Shown here one piece after another: positions 36,182 to 44,893 of a stretch of DNA of 64,000 nucleotides. Below the pieces are notes generated by a model. It made no database searches, was not told where the DNA came from, and saw nothing but the letters and a program-made list of their open reading frames with translations. The DNA is from Acidovorax soli. GTDB lineage: Bacteria; Pseudomonadota; Gammaproteobacteria; Burkholderiales; Burkholderiaceae_C. The stretch spans positions 1-64,000 of the forward strand of contig NZ_JACHLK010000019.1 in NCBI RefSeq assembly GCF_014207955.1. The letters run 5' to 3'. Every line of letters starts with the position of its first letter. Position 1 is the stretch's first letter. Position numbers and translations under genes: made by a program.

Positions 36182-37048
36182 ATGAACTACCCCGACCTGC
36201 AGATCGACTGGCTGCGCGCCTTTGTCGCCGTGGCGGACGCAGGCTCGCTCTCGGCAGCGGCGCCGCTGTTGCACCGCTCGCAGTCTGCGGTGAGCATGCA
36301 GATCAAGAAGCTTGAATCCGCGCTCGGCCGCCCGGTGCTGCTGCGCGGCCCGCGCCACCTGGAGCTCACGCCCCTGGGGCAGGAGCTGCTGGCCTATGCC
36401 CGCCGCATGCTGGAGCTGCAGGCCGAAACGCAGGCGGCGCTGTTCGGCCCGCGCCTGGCAGGCCGCGTGCGCCTGGGCGTGCCGGACGACTATGCATCGA
36501 CCTACCTCACGCCCGTGCTGCGCAGCTTCTCGCACCGCTACCAGGGGGTGGAGATCGAGCTGACCTGCGAGCAATCGACCTCGCTGATCCCGCGCGTGGG
36601 GCGCGGCGAGCTCGACCTGGCCCTGGTCTCGCGCGACAAGCCGCAGCGCGGGCGCTTTCTGTTCCAGGAGCCGCTGGTCTGGGTGGGCGCGGCCCAGTTC
36701 GAGGCCTGGCGGCGCGACCCGCTGCCGATTGCGGTGTACGAATCGGCCAGCCTGGCGCGCATCGCCACCATGAAGGCCCTGGCCGCACGGCGCCGCGCCT
36801 ACCGCATCGTGTACCACAGCTCCAGCCTGGCGGGCCAGCTGGCCGCCGTGGAAAGCGGCCTGGCCGTGGCCGTGCTCACGCGCTGCAGCGTGCCGGCCAA
36901 CCTGCAGATACTGCAGAACCTGCCGGCCGAGTTCGACCTGCCCGCGCTCGATTCGATGGACGTGTCGGTGCTGCGCAGCAGGGAGTCGCAGCGCTCACCG
37001 GCCGTGGATGCGATGTACGATCAGATGGTGCGCACGCTGGCCCAGTGA
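36182..37048 (+). CDS. LysR family regulator, divergent from EamA transporter
   Basis: 288 residues. The N-terminal winged helix (IDWLRAFVAVADAGSLSAAAPLLHRSQSAVSMQIKKLESALGRPVLLR) is standard, followed by a substrate-binding domain (RVRLGVPDDYASTYLTPVL...). It resembles regulators of metabolite exporters. It most likely controls the divergent EamA gene and itself through the dyad in the shared gap. The ligand is unknown. Confidence 0.92.
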   Translation: MNYPDLQIDWLRAFVAVADAGSLSAAAPLLHRSQSAVSMQIKKLESALGRPVLLRGPRHLELTPLGQELLAYARRMLELQAETQAALFGPRLAGRVRLGVPDDYASTYLTPVLRSFSHRYQGVEIELTCEQSTSLIPRVGRGELDLALVSRDKPQRGRFLFQEPLVWVGAAQFEAWRRDPLPIAVYESASLARIATMKALAARRRAYRIVYHSSSLAGQLAAVESGLAVAVLTRCSVPANLQILQNLPAEFDLPALDSMDVSVLRSRESQRSPAVDAMYDQMVRTLAQ

Positions 37049-37120
37049 GCAAGCCAAGTGGGTGACAGCGGAGACCGCTCACAAGGGCGAGAATGCAGCA
37101 CATTTCCCCCGGAGACACCC

Positions 37121-38257
37121 ATGACCATCCCCTCCACTGCCCTGCAACTGCGCTCGCTCGTGCAGCCCGACGGCACCCTGCAGATCAGCCTCGAACCCAC
37201 GCCCGTGCCCACACCGGGCCCCGACGAGGTGCTGGTGCAGATCCAGGCCACGCCGATCAACCCCTCGGACATCGGCCTGCTGCTCGGGCCGGCCGATCTG
37301 TCCACCGTGCAGGTGGGCGGCAGTGCCGAGCGGCCCGTGGTGACCGCGCGCATCCCCGAGCGCGCCATGCCCGGCATGGCCGCGCGCCTGGGGCAGAGCA
37401 TGCCCGTGGGCAATGAGGGCGCGGGCCTGGTGGTGGCGGCAGGTTCTTCGCCCGCAGCCCAGGCGCTGCTCGGCCGCACGGTGGCCCTGATCGGCGGGGC
37501 CATGTATGGGCAGTACCGGGCCATGCCGGCCGCGCAATGCCTGCCGCTGCCGGCGGGCACCACGGCGGCCGAGGGGGCTTCGTGCTTCGTCAACCCGCTC
37601 ACGGCGCTGGGCATGGTGGAGACCATGAAGCGCGAAGGCCACACCGCCCTGGTGCACACCGCGGCGGCCAGCAACCTGGGCCAGATGCTCAACAGGATCT
37701 GCCAGAACGACGGCATCGGCCTGGTCAACATCGTGCGCAAGCCCGAGCAGGCGGCCCTGCTGCGCGAGCAGGGCGCGCAGTACGTCTGCGACAGCAGTGC
37801 GCCCGGCTTCATGGCCGAGCTGACCGATGCGCTGGCCGCCACGGGCGCCACCATTGCCTTCGACGCCACGGGCGGCGGCACGCTGGCCGGGCAGATCCTG
37901 CAATGCATGGAAGCGGCCATCAACCGCAAGGCCACCGAGTACAGCCGCTATGGCTCGGCCGTGCACAAGCAGGTCTACCTGTACGGCCACCTGGACACGC
38001 GCCCCACCGAGATTCAGCGCACCTTCGGCATGGCCTGGGGCGTGGGCGGCTGGTTGCTGTTCCCGTTTTTGCAGAAGATCGGCAACGAAGCGGCGCAGGC
38101 CCTGCGCCAGCGCGTGGCGGCCGAGCTCAAGACCACCTTCGCCAGCCACTACGCGCGCACGGTGTCGCTGGCCGGGGCGCTGAGCGCGGATGCCATTGCC
38201 TTCTACGGCCCGCGCAATACCGGGGCCAAGGTGCTGATCGATCCGTCGATGGAGTGA
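37121..38257 (+). CDS. MDR-family zinc-less dehydrogenase/quinone reductase-like protein
   Basis: 378 residues of the medium-chain dehydrogenase/reductase superfamily. The N-terminal GroES-like part carries VLVQIQATPINPSDI and GNEGAGLVVAAGSS; the Rossmann part carries TALVHTAAASNLGQMLNRICQ. The cysteine/histidine zinc ligands of alcohol dehydrogenases are not apparent, so it is closer to quinone-reductase-like members using NADPH. It has its own GGAGA ribosome-binding site and stands between convergent or unrelated genes. Substrate unknown. Confidence 0.88.
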   Translation: MTIPSTALQLRSLVQPDGTLQISLEPTPVPTPGPDEVLVQIQATPINPSDIGLLLGPADLSTVQVGGSAERPVVTARIPERAMPGMAARLGQSMPVGNEGAGLVVAAGSSPAAQALLGRTVALIGGAMYGQYRAMPAAQCLPLPAGTTAAEGASCFVNPLTALGMVETMKREGHTALVHTAAASNLGQMLNRICQNDGIGLVNIVRKPEQAALLREQGAQYVCDSSAPGFMAELTDALAATGATIAFDATGGGTLAGQILQCMEAAINRKATEYSRYGSAVHKQVYLYGHLDTRPTEIQRTFGMAWGVGGWLLFPFLQKIGNEAAQALRQRVAAELKTTFASHYARTVSLAGALSADAIAFYGPRNTGAKVLIDPSME

Positions 38258-38273
38258 GCTGAGCGGACGGCGA

Positions 38274-38924
38274 TCAGGCCGCCGCAGCCTGCACCAGCGC
38301 CACCAGCCGCTCGCGCGGCCCCAGCAGCGCATCGCCGCCCATCAGGCGCAACGCCCCGCCCTGCCCCGTTACCACCAGTTGCGGCACGCCGCGCGCACCG
38401 ACGGCGCGCAGCAGCGCCTGGGCGTTGGCCACGCGCTCTGCCGTGGCGCGGTGCAGCGCGGCATCGGGCGCCCGGGCCAGTGCAGCGGCATCGGCCAGGC
38501 CGAGTGCCGCCAGCACATCCGCCAGCACCGCCGCATCGGCCGTGTCGCGGCCATCGACGTAACGGGCGTGCTGCAGCGCGTGCAGTGCTTCCAGCTCGCG
38601 GCCCGGTGCGGTCTGGGCCACGGCGGTCAGCGCCAGCGTGGCGGGGCCGGAGTCGAAGCGACCGCCCTCAGCACCCAGGATGTGGTCGCGGTAGGCCTGG
38701 GTGAAGGGCTGGCCGGTAAGCTGCTGGATGCGCTGGTCGTTGGACCAGGCGTACGCGGCAAACTGCGCATCCATGGGCCGGGCACCCTGCCCGGCAAACA
38801 GGCCTGATGGGGCCAAGGACACATCCAGGCCTTCCACGCCCTGCAGGTGTTTCAGCGCGGGCGCGGCGGCGTAGCACCAGCCGCACAGGGGGTCGAACAG
38901 GTAGGTCACCGAGATGAGGGGCAT
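38274..38924 (-). CDS. DsbA family oxidoreductase (FrnE-like)
   Basis: 216 residues with a thioredoxin fold and CGWC active site at residues 14-17 (YLFDPLCGWCYAAAPAL), and a helical insertion. There is no signal peptide, so this is a cytosolic FrnE-like protein rather than periplasmic DsbA. Its ATG is only three bases after the stop of the interrupted gene upstream, indicating they were one transcription unit; the mobile element in that gene may therefore have cut off or altered its expression. Confidence 0.9.
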   Translation of the reverse strand: MPLISVTYLFDPLCGWCYAAAPALKHLQGVEGLDVSLAPSGLFAGQGARPMDAQFAAYAWSNDQRIQQLTGQPFTQAYRDHILGAEGGRFDSGPATLALTAVAQTAPGRELEALHALQHARYVDGRDTADAAVLADVLAALGLADAAALARAPDAALHRATAERVANAQALLRAVGARGVPQLVVTGQGGALRLMGGDALLGPRERLVALVQAAAA

Positions 38925-38927
38925 GGG

Positions 38928-39474
38928 TCAGGGTCTTTCAGATGCAATGTCAGGCGGTGGTACGGCTTGGGCGAGCGCGGCCTCGAACAGCGCCAGCTCT
39001 TCCTGCAGCGTGCCACGGCTGCGAAAGCGACGGCAAGGGCCTGTTGACACTAATTTCGGGGTCGCGAAGGCCCTTGCCAGCGTGCCAATCTAGGCGCGTG
39101 ACGCAGCGTGTGCATGTGCACACGCAAGGAGCGCAACGACGAGTGGCGCGCCGGCAAGAGCCTTCCCTTCGGGTTGCCCGGCCTGGGGGCCGCCTGCGGC
39201 GTTGCCCGTGCTTGCAAGGTGCACACCTTGCTGCACACGGGCGCCTTGCATCCAGCCCCCAGGCCGGGCAACGCGATCCCCGAAATTAGTGTCAACAGGC
39301 CCTCGCCCGGTCGTACCAGTTCTCGGCGTCCTCCAGGTCGCCCTCCTGCACATGCAGAATGCCATGCAGCCAGGCGCCCAGCAGGGAGCTGTCGTGTTGG
39401 ACCAGGTCGTGTGCCGCATTCCAGCGCCCGGCGCGCAGGTGCTGCAGCACTTGCTCAAGGGGATGTGTCGGCAC
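38928..39474 (-). pseudogene. small conserved gene interrupted by a MITE
   Basis: The gene begins with GTG (39474) behind a good AAGGAG site and encodes MPTHPLEQVLQHLRAGRWNA... to ENWYDRA, then runs into the mobile element and stops after two or three foreign residues, giving 60 residues. Beyond the element the same strand resumes with RRFRSRGTLQEELALFEAAL and stops three bases before the dsbA-like start. Together they make one protein of about 95-100 residues of unknown function. Cutting exactly at the outer repeats does not restore the frame; removing about five more bases at each end does, so the target duplication is unclear. Confidence 0.8.
39037..39302. mobile_element. MITE with 25-bp perfect terminal inverted repeats
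   Basis: 266 bp. The ends are identical inverted repeats of 25 bases (39037-39061 and 39278-39302; outer sequence GGGCCTGTTGACACTAATTT), extended inward with one indel. Inside, GTTGCCCGGCCTGGGGGC at 39173-39190 pairs perfectly with 39255-39272, enclosing further dyads (CAAGGTG/CACCTTG), and CGTGTGCA/TGCACACG lies at 39107-39124. No transposase is encoded. The element splits a conserved small gene, which is direct evidence of insertion. Confidence 0.85.
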
Positions 39475-39549
39475 GATCTGGCTCCTTTCGATGGGCGGGT
39501 GATTGGCAAGGCGCAGGCCCCATGGGAGCCTGGGCGCCCTGCCTCCCGA

Positions 39550-40416
39550 TTACCACTTCATGTCGCCCTTGTTGACCTTGGCACCGATATCGAGCGACAG
39601 GCCCATGGGCGCTGCGGGGTAGGCCTTCTTCATGGCCTCGATCAGTTCCGCACTGGTCTTGGTGGCGGCGGCATTCTTCTCGAAGGCCTGCAGGTAGCCC
39701 TTGGTGTAGCTCACGTTGGCGGGCGTCAGCGGCGTGCCGGCGGCCATGTGGCCGGGCACGACCACGACGGGCTGCAGCGCGGCCATCTCGTCGAGCTGGG
39801 CCACCCAGGCGCTGCGCTCGGCCACGGTCTGGGTGTCGGCGGTCCACACATGGGTGTTGGTGCCGAACACGCCGATGTTGCCCACCACGGCCTTCACCGA
39901 GGGGATCCAGGCGTAGGGGCGGTGCGCCAGCAGGCCGGTGGTGCCGCGGATCTCCACCACCTGGCCGTCCACCGTGAGGGTGTTGCCGGTGAGGGCCTTG
40001 GGCAGCACGGGCGTGCGCGGTGCATTGGCGCCCATCTTGGGGCCCCAGAAGGCGAGCTTGCCTTGCAGCTTGGCGTTGATCTTTTCCAGCACAGCGGGGG
40101 TGGTCACCACCTCGGCCTGGGGAAAGAACTCCTTGAGCGTTTCCACGCCGAAGTAGTAGTCGGGGTCGGCCTGGCTCACGTAGATGGTCTTCAGGGCCTT
40201 GCCGCTGTCGAGCACATTGGCGGCAATGCGCAGCGCGTCGGCGCGGGTGAAGCCGGCGTCGATGACCATGGCCTCCTTCTCGCCATAGACCAGGGTGGAA
40301 TTGACGTTGAAGCTGTTGCCGTCGGCGTTGTAGACCTTGAGCTGCAGCGGCTCGGCGGCGTGGGCACCGGCAAAGGCGATGGACAGGGTGGCAGCGAGGA
40401 CGGTGGTGCGGAACAT
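39550..40416 (-). CDS. secreted MBL-fold protein lacking the zinc histidine cluster
   Basis: 288 residues with a signal peptide (cleavage after AHAA, about residue 21). The fold is metallo-beta-lactamase-like (STLVYGEKEAMVIDAGFTRADALRIAANVL, VVVVPGHMAAGTPL). Where hydrolytic members have HxHxDH, this protein reads QADPDY (residues 82-87): three histidines are replaced, only the aspartate remains. The later histidines at about 189 and 223 are kept. It may bind one metal, use another chemistry or be non-catalytic. A LysR gene is divergent from it across a gap with clear operator-like dyads. Confidence 0.88.
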   Translation of the reverse strand: MFRTTVLAATLSIAFAGAHAAEPLQLKVYNADGNSFNVNSTLVYGEKEAMVIDAGFTRADALRIAANVLDSGKALKTIYVSQADPDYYFGVETLKEFFPQAEVVTTPAVLEKINAKLQGKLAFWGPKMGANAPRTPVLPKALTGNTLTVDGQVVEIRGTTGLLAHRPYAWIPSVKAVVGNIGVFGTNTHVWTADTQTVAERSAWVAQLDEMAALQPVVVVPGHMAAGTPLTPANVSYTKGYLQAFEKNAAATKTSAELIEAMKKAYPAAPMGLSLDIGAKVNKGDMKW

Positions 40417-40453
40417 GCGGATTCTCCAGAGGATTTGGGTTGTGATGGCTGCA

Positions 40454-40525
40454 GTTTATTTTCATCAATCGATCCAATAAACCGCTTAAACTGCGCATAT
40501 TTGTTGCATCAATAGAGCAAATATG
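40454..40525. promoter_or_regulatory. two inverted repeats in the divergent MBL/lysR gap
   Basis: GTTTATT (40454-40460) is mirrored by AATAAAC (40476-40482) with a 15-base spacer. CATATTTG (40496-40503) is mirrored by CAAATATG (40518-40525), which covers the lysR start codon. Both are perfect. They are good candidates for the LysR activation site of the MBL gene and an autorepression site. Confidence 0.6.
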
Positions 40526-41422
40526 GACCGCCTGACCGCCATGCGGGTGTTTGTGGAAGTGGCCACCAGCGGCAGCTTCAGCGCCACGGCCGACAAGCTG
40601 GAGATGTCGCGCGCCATGGTCACGCGCTACGTGGGCGAGATGGAGCAGTGGCTGCAGGCCCGCCTGCTGCAGCGCACCACCCGCAGCGTGACGCTGACCG
40701 ATGCCGGCGAGCAGGCCCTGCGCCGCTGCCAGCAGATGCTGGCGCTGGTGGAAGACATCGAGGAGGAGACCACGGCCACGAGCGAAGGCGAGCTGCGCGG
40801 CCAGCTGCGGCTGACCTGCAGCGTCTCGTTCGCCTATGCGCAACTGGGCGCGGCGATTGCCGACTTCCTGGCGCTGCACCCGCAGCTCAAGATCGACCTC
40901 GATGCGAGCGAGGGTTCGCTCAACCTCGTTGAGCGGCGCATCGACCTGGCGATCCGCATCAGCAGCGGGCCCGACCCCATGCTGATCGCCCGGCCGCTGG
41001 CGCACTGCGACTCGGTGCTGGTGGCGTCGCCTGCCTACCTGGCGAAGCACGGCATGCCCCATCTGCCCGCAGATCTGGAACGCCACCGCTGCCTGAGCTA
41101 CGCCAATTTCGGCAAGAGCGTATGGGAGCTGTCCCAGGGCGGCCGCACCGAGCGCGTGGCCGTGTCCGGCCACTTCAGCGCCAACGAGGCCACCACCCTG
41201 CTGCGCGCAGCCCTGGCGGGCGCCGGCATTGCGCTGCAGCCCACCTACCTGGCCAACCCGCACATTGCCAGCGGCGAGCTGCAGGCGCTGCTGCCCGGCT
41301 GGGAACTGCCCGTGATGGCGATCAATGCGCTGTACACCTCGCGCCGGCACCAGTCGCCGGCGGTGCGGGCCTTGCTCGACTTCCTGGTCGAACGCTTCGA
41401 GGGCGCGCCTTGGTCACTCTGA
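40523..41422 (+). CDS. LysR family regulator, divergent from the MBL-fold gene
   Basis: 299 residues. N-terminal winged helix (MDRLTAMRVFVEVATSGSFSATADKLEMSRAMVTRYVGEMEQWLQARLLQRTTRSVTLT) of the DmlR/AaeR-like branch, then a periplasmic-binding-like ligand domain (DLAIRISSGPDPMLIARPL). It is expected to control the adjacent secreted MBL-fold gene and itself. An intrinsic terminator follows. Confidence 0.93.
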   Translation: MDRLTAMRVFVEVATSGSFSATADKLEMSRAMVTRYVGEMEQWLQARLLQRTTRSVTLTDAGEQALRRCQQMLALVEDIEEETTATSEGELRGQLRLTCSVSFAYAQLGAAIADFLALHPQLKIDLDASEGSLNLVERRIDLAIRISSGPDPMLIARPLAHCDSVLVASPAYLAKHGMPHLPADLERHRCLSYANFGKSVWELSQGGRTERVAVSGHFSANEATTLLRAALAGAGIALQPTYLANPHIASGELQALLPGWELPVMAINALYTSRRHQSPAVRALLDFLVERFEGAPWSL

Positions 41423-41428
41423 AATGAA

Positions 41429-41456
41429 AAAGGCCGAGGCGCCAGCCCCGGCCTTT
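41429..41456. terminator. bidirectional intrinsic terminator
   Basis: A perfect 8-bp stem, AAAGGCCG/CGGCCTTT, with a 12-base loop. T runs follow on both strands (TTT on the plus strand, TTTTT on the minus strand). It ends the lysR transcript and the convergent hydrolase transcript. Confidence 0.8.
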
Positions 41457-41477
41457 GCATCACAGGGTCAACCCACC

Positions 41478-43616
41478 TCAGGGAAGGATCACCGTCGCCT
41501 TGGCCCGGTCGATCTGGGCCTGGGCATCGCGCGGCAGCAGCAGGCGCTGGGCCACCAGGGCGTTGGCCGCCTCGGTCACCGCGGCCACGTAGCCGGCCTG
41601 GTTGCCGTACAGCTCTTCCAGCGACACCCGGCCGTCACCGGCGGCCAGGCGCGCGGCCCGCGTGGTGTGGAAGGGGATGTAGCCGCCCGTGAGGTTGGCC
41701 AGGTCGGTGATGCCGGGCGTGGCCACGTAGTTGAACTCGAAGCTCGTGCCCAGCGGGGCGCGCGCCTCCACGCTCTGGATGCCGGCGCGGGTCAGGCCCG
41801 TGCGCGCGTCCACCTGGGGCACCAGGATGGCGTAGTCGCGGTTCAGGTTGCGCGGGGGCAGCACGGTGGCGATGCCGGCTTCGTCCTGCGGCACATACTG
41901 CGGGCCGAAGTCGAACAGCGGAAAGTTGTTGTGCCAGCCCAGGTAGTTGAAGTCGGGGATGGCCGTCTGCACGCCATTGACCGCCCAGGTCAGCCCCTTC
42001 ATGGCCGGGAAGGCCACCTGCGCGGGCCGCACCAGCGTGCCGTCGGCCACCTTGGGCACCTGGCTGGCGGGCGGCAGCGTGCCGCGTACCACCCAGTCCT
42101 CCAGGTTCAGGAACAGCGCGCGGAAGGTGTCGTTGAACTGCACCACCGTGCCCGTGGGGTAGGTCGCGCGGCTGGGCGCATAGCCAATGCTGGCCGTGCC
42201 GCCGGCCCCGCCGTGCTGGGTGCTGGCGTAGTAGTAGATGCGCGCGTTGTCGGGCTGGGTCAGATCGCGCAGGCCATTGGCATCGGTCAGCACGGGCGAG
42301 CCCTGCAACTGCCAGAACTCCGTGCCCGACAGGCCCAGGAAGAATTTGGGGCAGGTGTTGGTGGCGGCGCAGCGCTTCATCACACCGCCCTGGCGGCCGC
42401 TCACGTCGTCCATGTAGTCCTTGTCCAGCCCGCGCGGTGCCGTCTGGCCAAAGGCCGTGTGGTCGGTGCGCAGCCCGCCGCCGCCACCGGGCACGGCAAA
42501 GCGGGTGTTGATGTTGGTCTGGCGCGCGGCCACATGGGCGTACATGCCGTCGAACACCTTGCTGCCATCGAGCGCCTGGTTGAAGCCCAGGTGCAAAAAG
42601 GTCTTCATGGCGTTGCCCGACTGCGAGGTGCCCTGCCCCAGCGCATGCGTGATGCGCCCGGCCACCGGGTTGGCGGTGCCGCTGGCATCGGCCGCCTTGC
42701 TGCGGAAGAAGCTCACCGTGTCGCGCAGCGCGGCCAGGCCCACGCCCATGACCTTGGGGTCCTTGGCCACATAGACCAGCTCATACAGGTAGGCCGGGTC
42801 GAACCCGCCCTTGAGGCAGACGCTGGCGCCGTTGGGCGTGCCCGGGAAGGCATTGGTGCCCGTGGCATCGCAGGTGGCGAACTTCCAGTCAGCGGCGGGG
42901 ATGGCCACGCGCGGGTCGGTCTCGTTGGCGCGGCGCGTGAGCGAGTAGCCGGGCTGGGTGTTGTCCAGGCTGGCGGGTTCGTACGGGATCATGGTGCCGT
43001 TGAACACGCCGCCCGGCAGGGTCATGGCCGGGCTGGCGGCCGTGGGCACCAGCTCGGCGCGGTAGGGGCCGGTGATGCTGGTGCCGTCCTTGTTCTTCGC
43101 CACGGGCACCGTGGCCGTGAGGCGCGCGGCGGCGCTCTTGGGCACATCGCCCTGCCAGGCGGAGTAGAGCATCACATAGCCGCGCTCCAGGTACACGGCA
43201 TCGCTGGGCGTGGCCGTGGGGTTGAGCATGGTGAGGATGTTGCCGCGGTTGGGCGCGTCGTAGCGCAGCACCCCGCTGGCCTTGGCCATGTCCTTGGGTT
43301 TGAGCATCACGAACTCGGTCTTGTACTCCGCCATGCCCCGGGCATTGACGGGTGCGAGCGCCAGGTCCTGGATGGTGGCGTTCTTGGGGTCGGCCGGGTC
43401 CACTTCGCCCGACAGCGTGCCCGTGAGGCGCTCGTAGGCGCCCACCGTGCCGTAGGTGCCCGGGAAATCCTCGCGGGCGGTGATCTCCAGCTTCATGACC
43501 GGGGCCTTGCCGGTCAGGCCGTCGTCGTTGCTGCTGCCACCGCAGGCCGTGAGGGCTGCTGCGGCTGCGGCCGTGAGGGCTATGGCGCCCATGGTGGGAA
43601 GAAAATGCTTTCTCAT
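41478..43616 (-). CDS. secreted alpha/beta-hydrolase-domain lipoprotein
   Basis: 712 residues with a lipoprotein signal (lipid cysteine near residue 25, LTACGGSS). The body matches large secreted alpha/beta-hydrolase-domain proteins common in Burkholderiales, with the nucleophile-like stretch LGQGTSQSGNAMKTFLHLGFN, a central glycine-rich segment, and GYIPFHTTRAARLAAGDGRVSLEELYG near the end. It probably hydrolyses an ester outside the cytosol. The AGGAGAC ribosome-binding site fixes this ATG. It lies downstream of a Bug-type binding protein and AtuA-like genes, so it may release the compound that these genes take up and degrade. Confidence 0.82.
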   Translation of the reverse strand: MRKHFLPTMGAIALTAAAAAALTACGGSSNDDGLTGKAPVMKLEITAREDFPGTYGTVGAYERLTGTLSGEVDPADPKNATIQDLALAPVNARGMAEYKTEFVMLKPKDMAKASGVLRYDAPNRGNILTMLNPTATPSDAVYLERGYVMLYSAWQGDVPKSAAARLTATVPVAKNKDGTSITGPYRAELVPTAASPAMTLPGGVFNGTMIPYEPASLDNTQPGYSLTRRANETDPRVAIPAADWKFATCDATGTNAFPGTPNGASVCLKGGFDPAYLYELVYVAKDPKVMGVGLAALRDTVSFFRSKAADASGTANPVAGRITHALGQGTSQSGNAMKTFLHLGFNQALDGSKVFDGMYAHVAARQTNINTRFAVPGGGGGLRTDHTAFGQTAPRGLDKDYMDDVSGRQGGVMKRCAATNTCPKFFLGLSGTEFWQLQGSPVLTDANGLRDLTQPDNARIYYYASTQHGGAGGTASIGYAPSRATYPTGTVVQFNDTFRALFLNLEDWVVRGTLPPASQVPKVADGTLVRPAQVAFPAMKGLTWAVNGVQTAIPDFNYLGWHNNFPLFDFGPQYVPQDEAGIATVLPPRNLNRDYAILVPQVDARTGLTRAGIQSVEARAPLGTSFEFNYVATPGITDLANLTGGYIPFHTTRAARLAAGDGRVSLEELYGNQAGYVAAVTEAANALVAQRLLLPRDAQAQIDRAKATVILP

Positions 43617-43844
43617 GTCGCTTGTCTCCTGGTGGTTGATTGCTCTTGTGGCCTTGCTTGCGGAAAAAATCGGGCATGCAGCGGCCCTGCACCTCGCCCG
43701 GGCTGGGCAGGCTTGTCGGCATGGCTGCGCCCACACCGGCTGCGCGCAGGCAGCCGATGGGCTCAAATCAGGGATGGGCTGTGCGCGCCGTCAACGCGCG
43801 GCACAGGGCTGCGCGCGGAGGGGCGCGCAGGTAAGCAGCAAGGC

Positions 43845-44837
43845 TTACTCGGCTTCGATGCCGGCGGCCTTGATGACCTTGCCCCACTTCACCGTCTCGG
43901 CGGCCTGGAACTTGGCCAGCTCGTCGGGGGTGGTGGTCCAGGCTTCGGAGCCTGCGGTGTCGTAGAAGGACTTGGCGGCGGCGCTCCTGGTCGCGGCGGC
44001 CATCAACTCGTTGAGGCGCGCCACCACGGCGGGCGGCGTGCCGGCAGGGGTGTAGGCCGCGAACCAGTAGCCCATGTCGTAGCCTTTGACACCGGCTTCG
44101 TCGATGGTGGGCACCTCGGGCAACTGCGAGCTGCGCTTTTGCGTGGAGTAGCCCAGGGCGCGCAGCTTGCCGGCCTTGACCTGGGGCACGCCGGTGGAGG
44201 TGTCGGTGATCATCATGTCGATCTGCCCGCCCAGCAGGTCGGTGATGGCCAGGGGGTTGCTCTTGTAGGGCACGTGCAGGATGTCCACGCCCGCCAGTTG
44301 CTTGAGCATTTCACCGGCCATGCGGCTCGACGAACTGCCGCTGCCAAAGCTCAGCTTGCCGGGCGTCTTCTTGGCTGCAGCCACCACGTCGGCCACGCTC
44401 TTGTAGGGCGATGCAGCATTCACCACCATCACCTGCCCGCCCTTGCCCAGGCCGCTGATGGGCGCGAAATCCTTCACCGGGTCGTACGAGAGCTTCTTGT
44501 ACAGGTGCTCGTTGGCCGCGTGCGTGGTGTTGGTGGTGATGAGCACGGTGTAGCCATCGGCCGGCGCCTTGGCCACGGCCTGCGCGGCGATCATGCCGCT
44601 GGCGCCCGCCTTGTTGTCGATGACCACGGGCTGCTTGGTGTCGGTGGTGATGGACTGGCCGATGGCCCGCGCCAGCTGGTCGGTGGCGCTGCCGGCCGCA
44701 AACGGCACCACGAAGGTGATGGCCTTGGCCGGGTAGGCCTGGGCCAGGGCCGTGCCGGCCAGGCCCAGCGATGCGGCCAGCGCCACGGCGGCGGACAGGG
44801 CCTGTCGGCGCGAAGGAAGAAGGTGGAATGCGGTCAT
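43845..44837 (-). CDS. Bug/TctC family solute-binding protein (second)
   Basis: 330 residues with a signal peptide (RRQALSAAVALAASLGLAGTALAQA) and the Bug fold (AYPAKAITFVVPFAAGSATDQLARAIGQ, VVIDNKAGASGMIAAQAVAKAPADGYTVL, HVPYKSNPLAITDLLGGQIDMMI). No TctA/TctB genes are near. It is encoded after the AtuA-like pair and before the secreted hydrolase on the same strand, so its ligand is probably an acid produced or used by those enzymes. Confidence 0.93.
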   Translation of the reverse strand: MTAFHLLPSRRQALSAAVALAASLGLAGTALAQAYPAKAITFVVPFAAGSATDQLARAIGQSITTDTKQPVVIDNKAGASGMIAAQAVAKAPADGYTVLITTNTTHAANEHLYKKLSYDPVKDFAPISGLGKGGQVMVVNAASPYKSVADVVAAAKKTPGKLSFGSGSSSSRMAGEMLKQLAGVDILHVPYKSNPLAITDLLGGQIDMMITDTSTGVPQVKAGKLRALGYSTQKRSSQLPEVPTIDEAGVKGYDMGYWFAAYTPAGTPPAVVARLNELMAAATRSAAAKSFYDTAGSEAWTTTPDELAKFQAAETVKWGKVIKAAGIEAE

Positions 44838-44893
44838 GGTGTCTGTCTCCTGGTGTTGTTGATGGTGAAAGAAAGCGAAGAAAGAAAAACGGA

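Noticed and set aside
39101-39272. Palindromic repeats considered as a CRISPR or stable RNA
   Set aside because: The repeats are inverted, not evenly spaced direct repeats, and are bounded by perfect terminal repeats, so a MITE explains them better.
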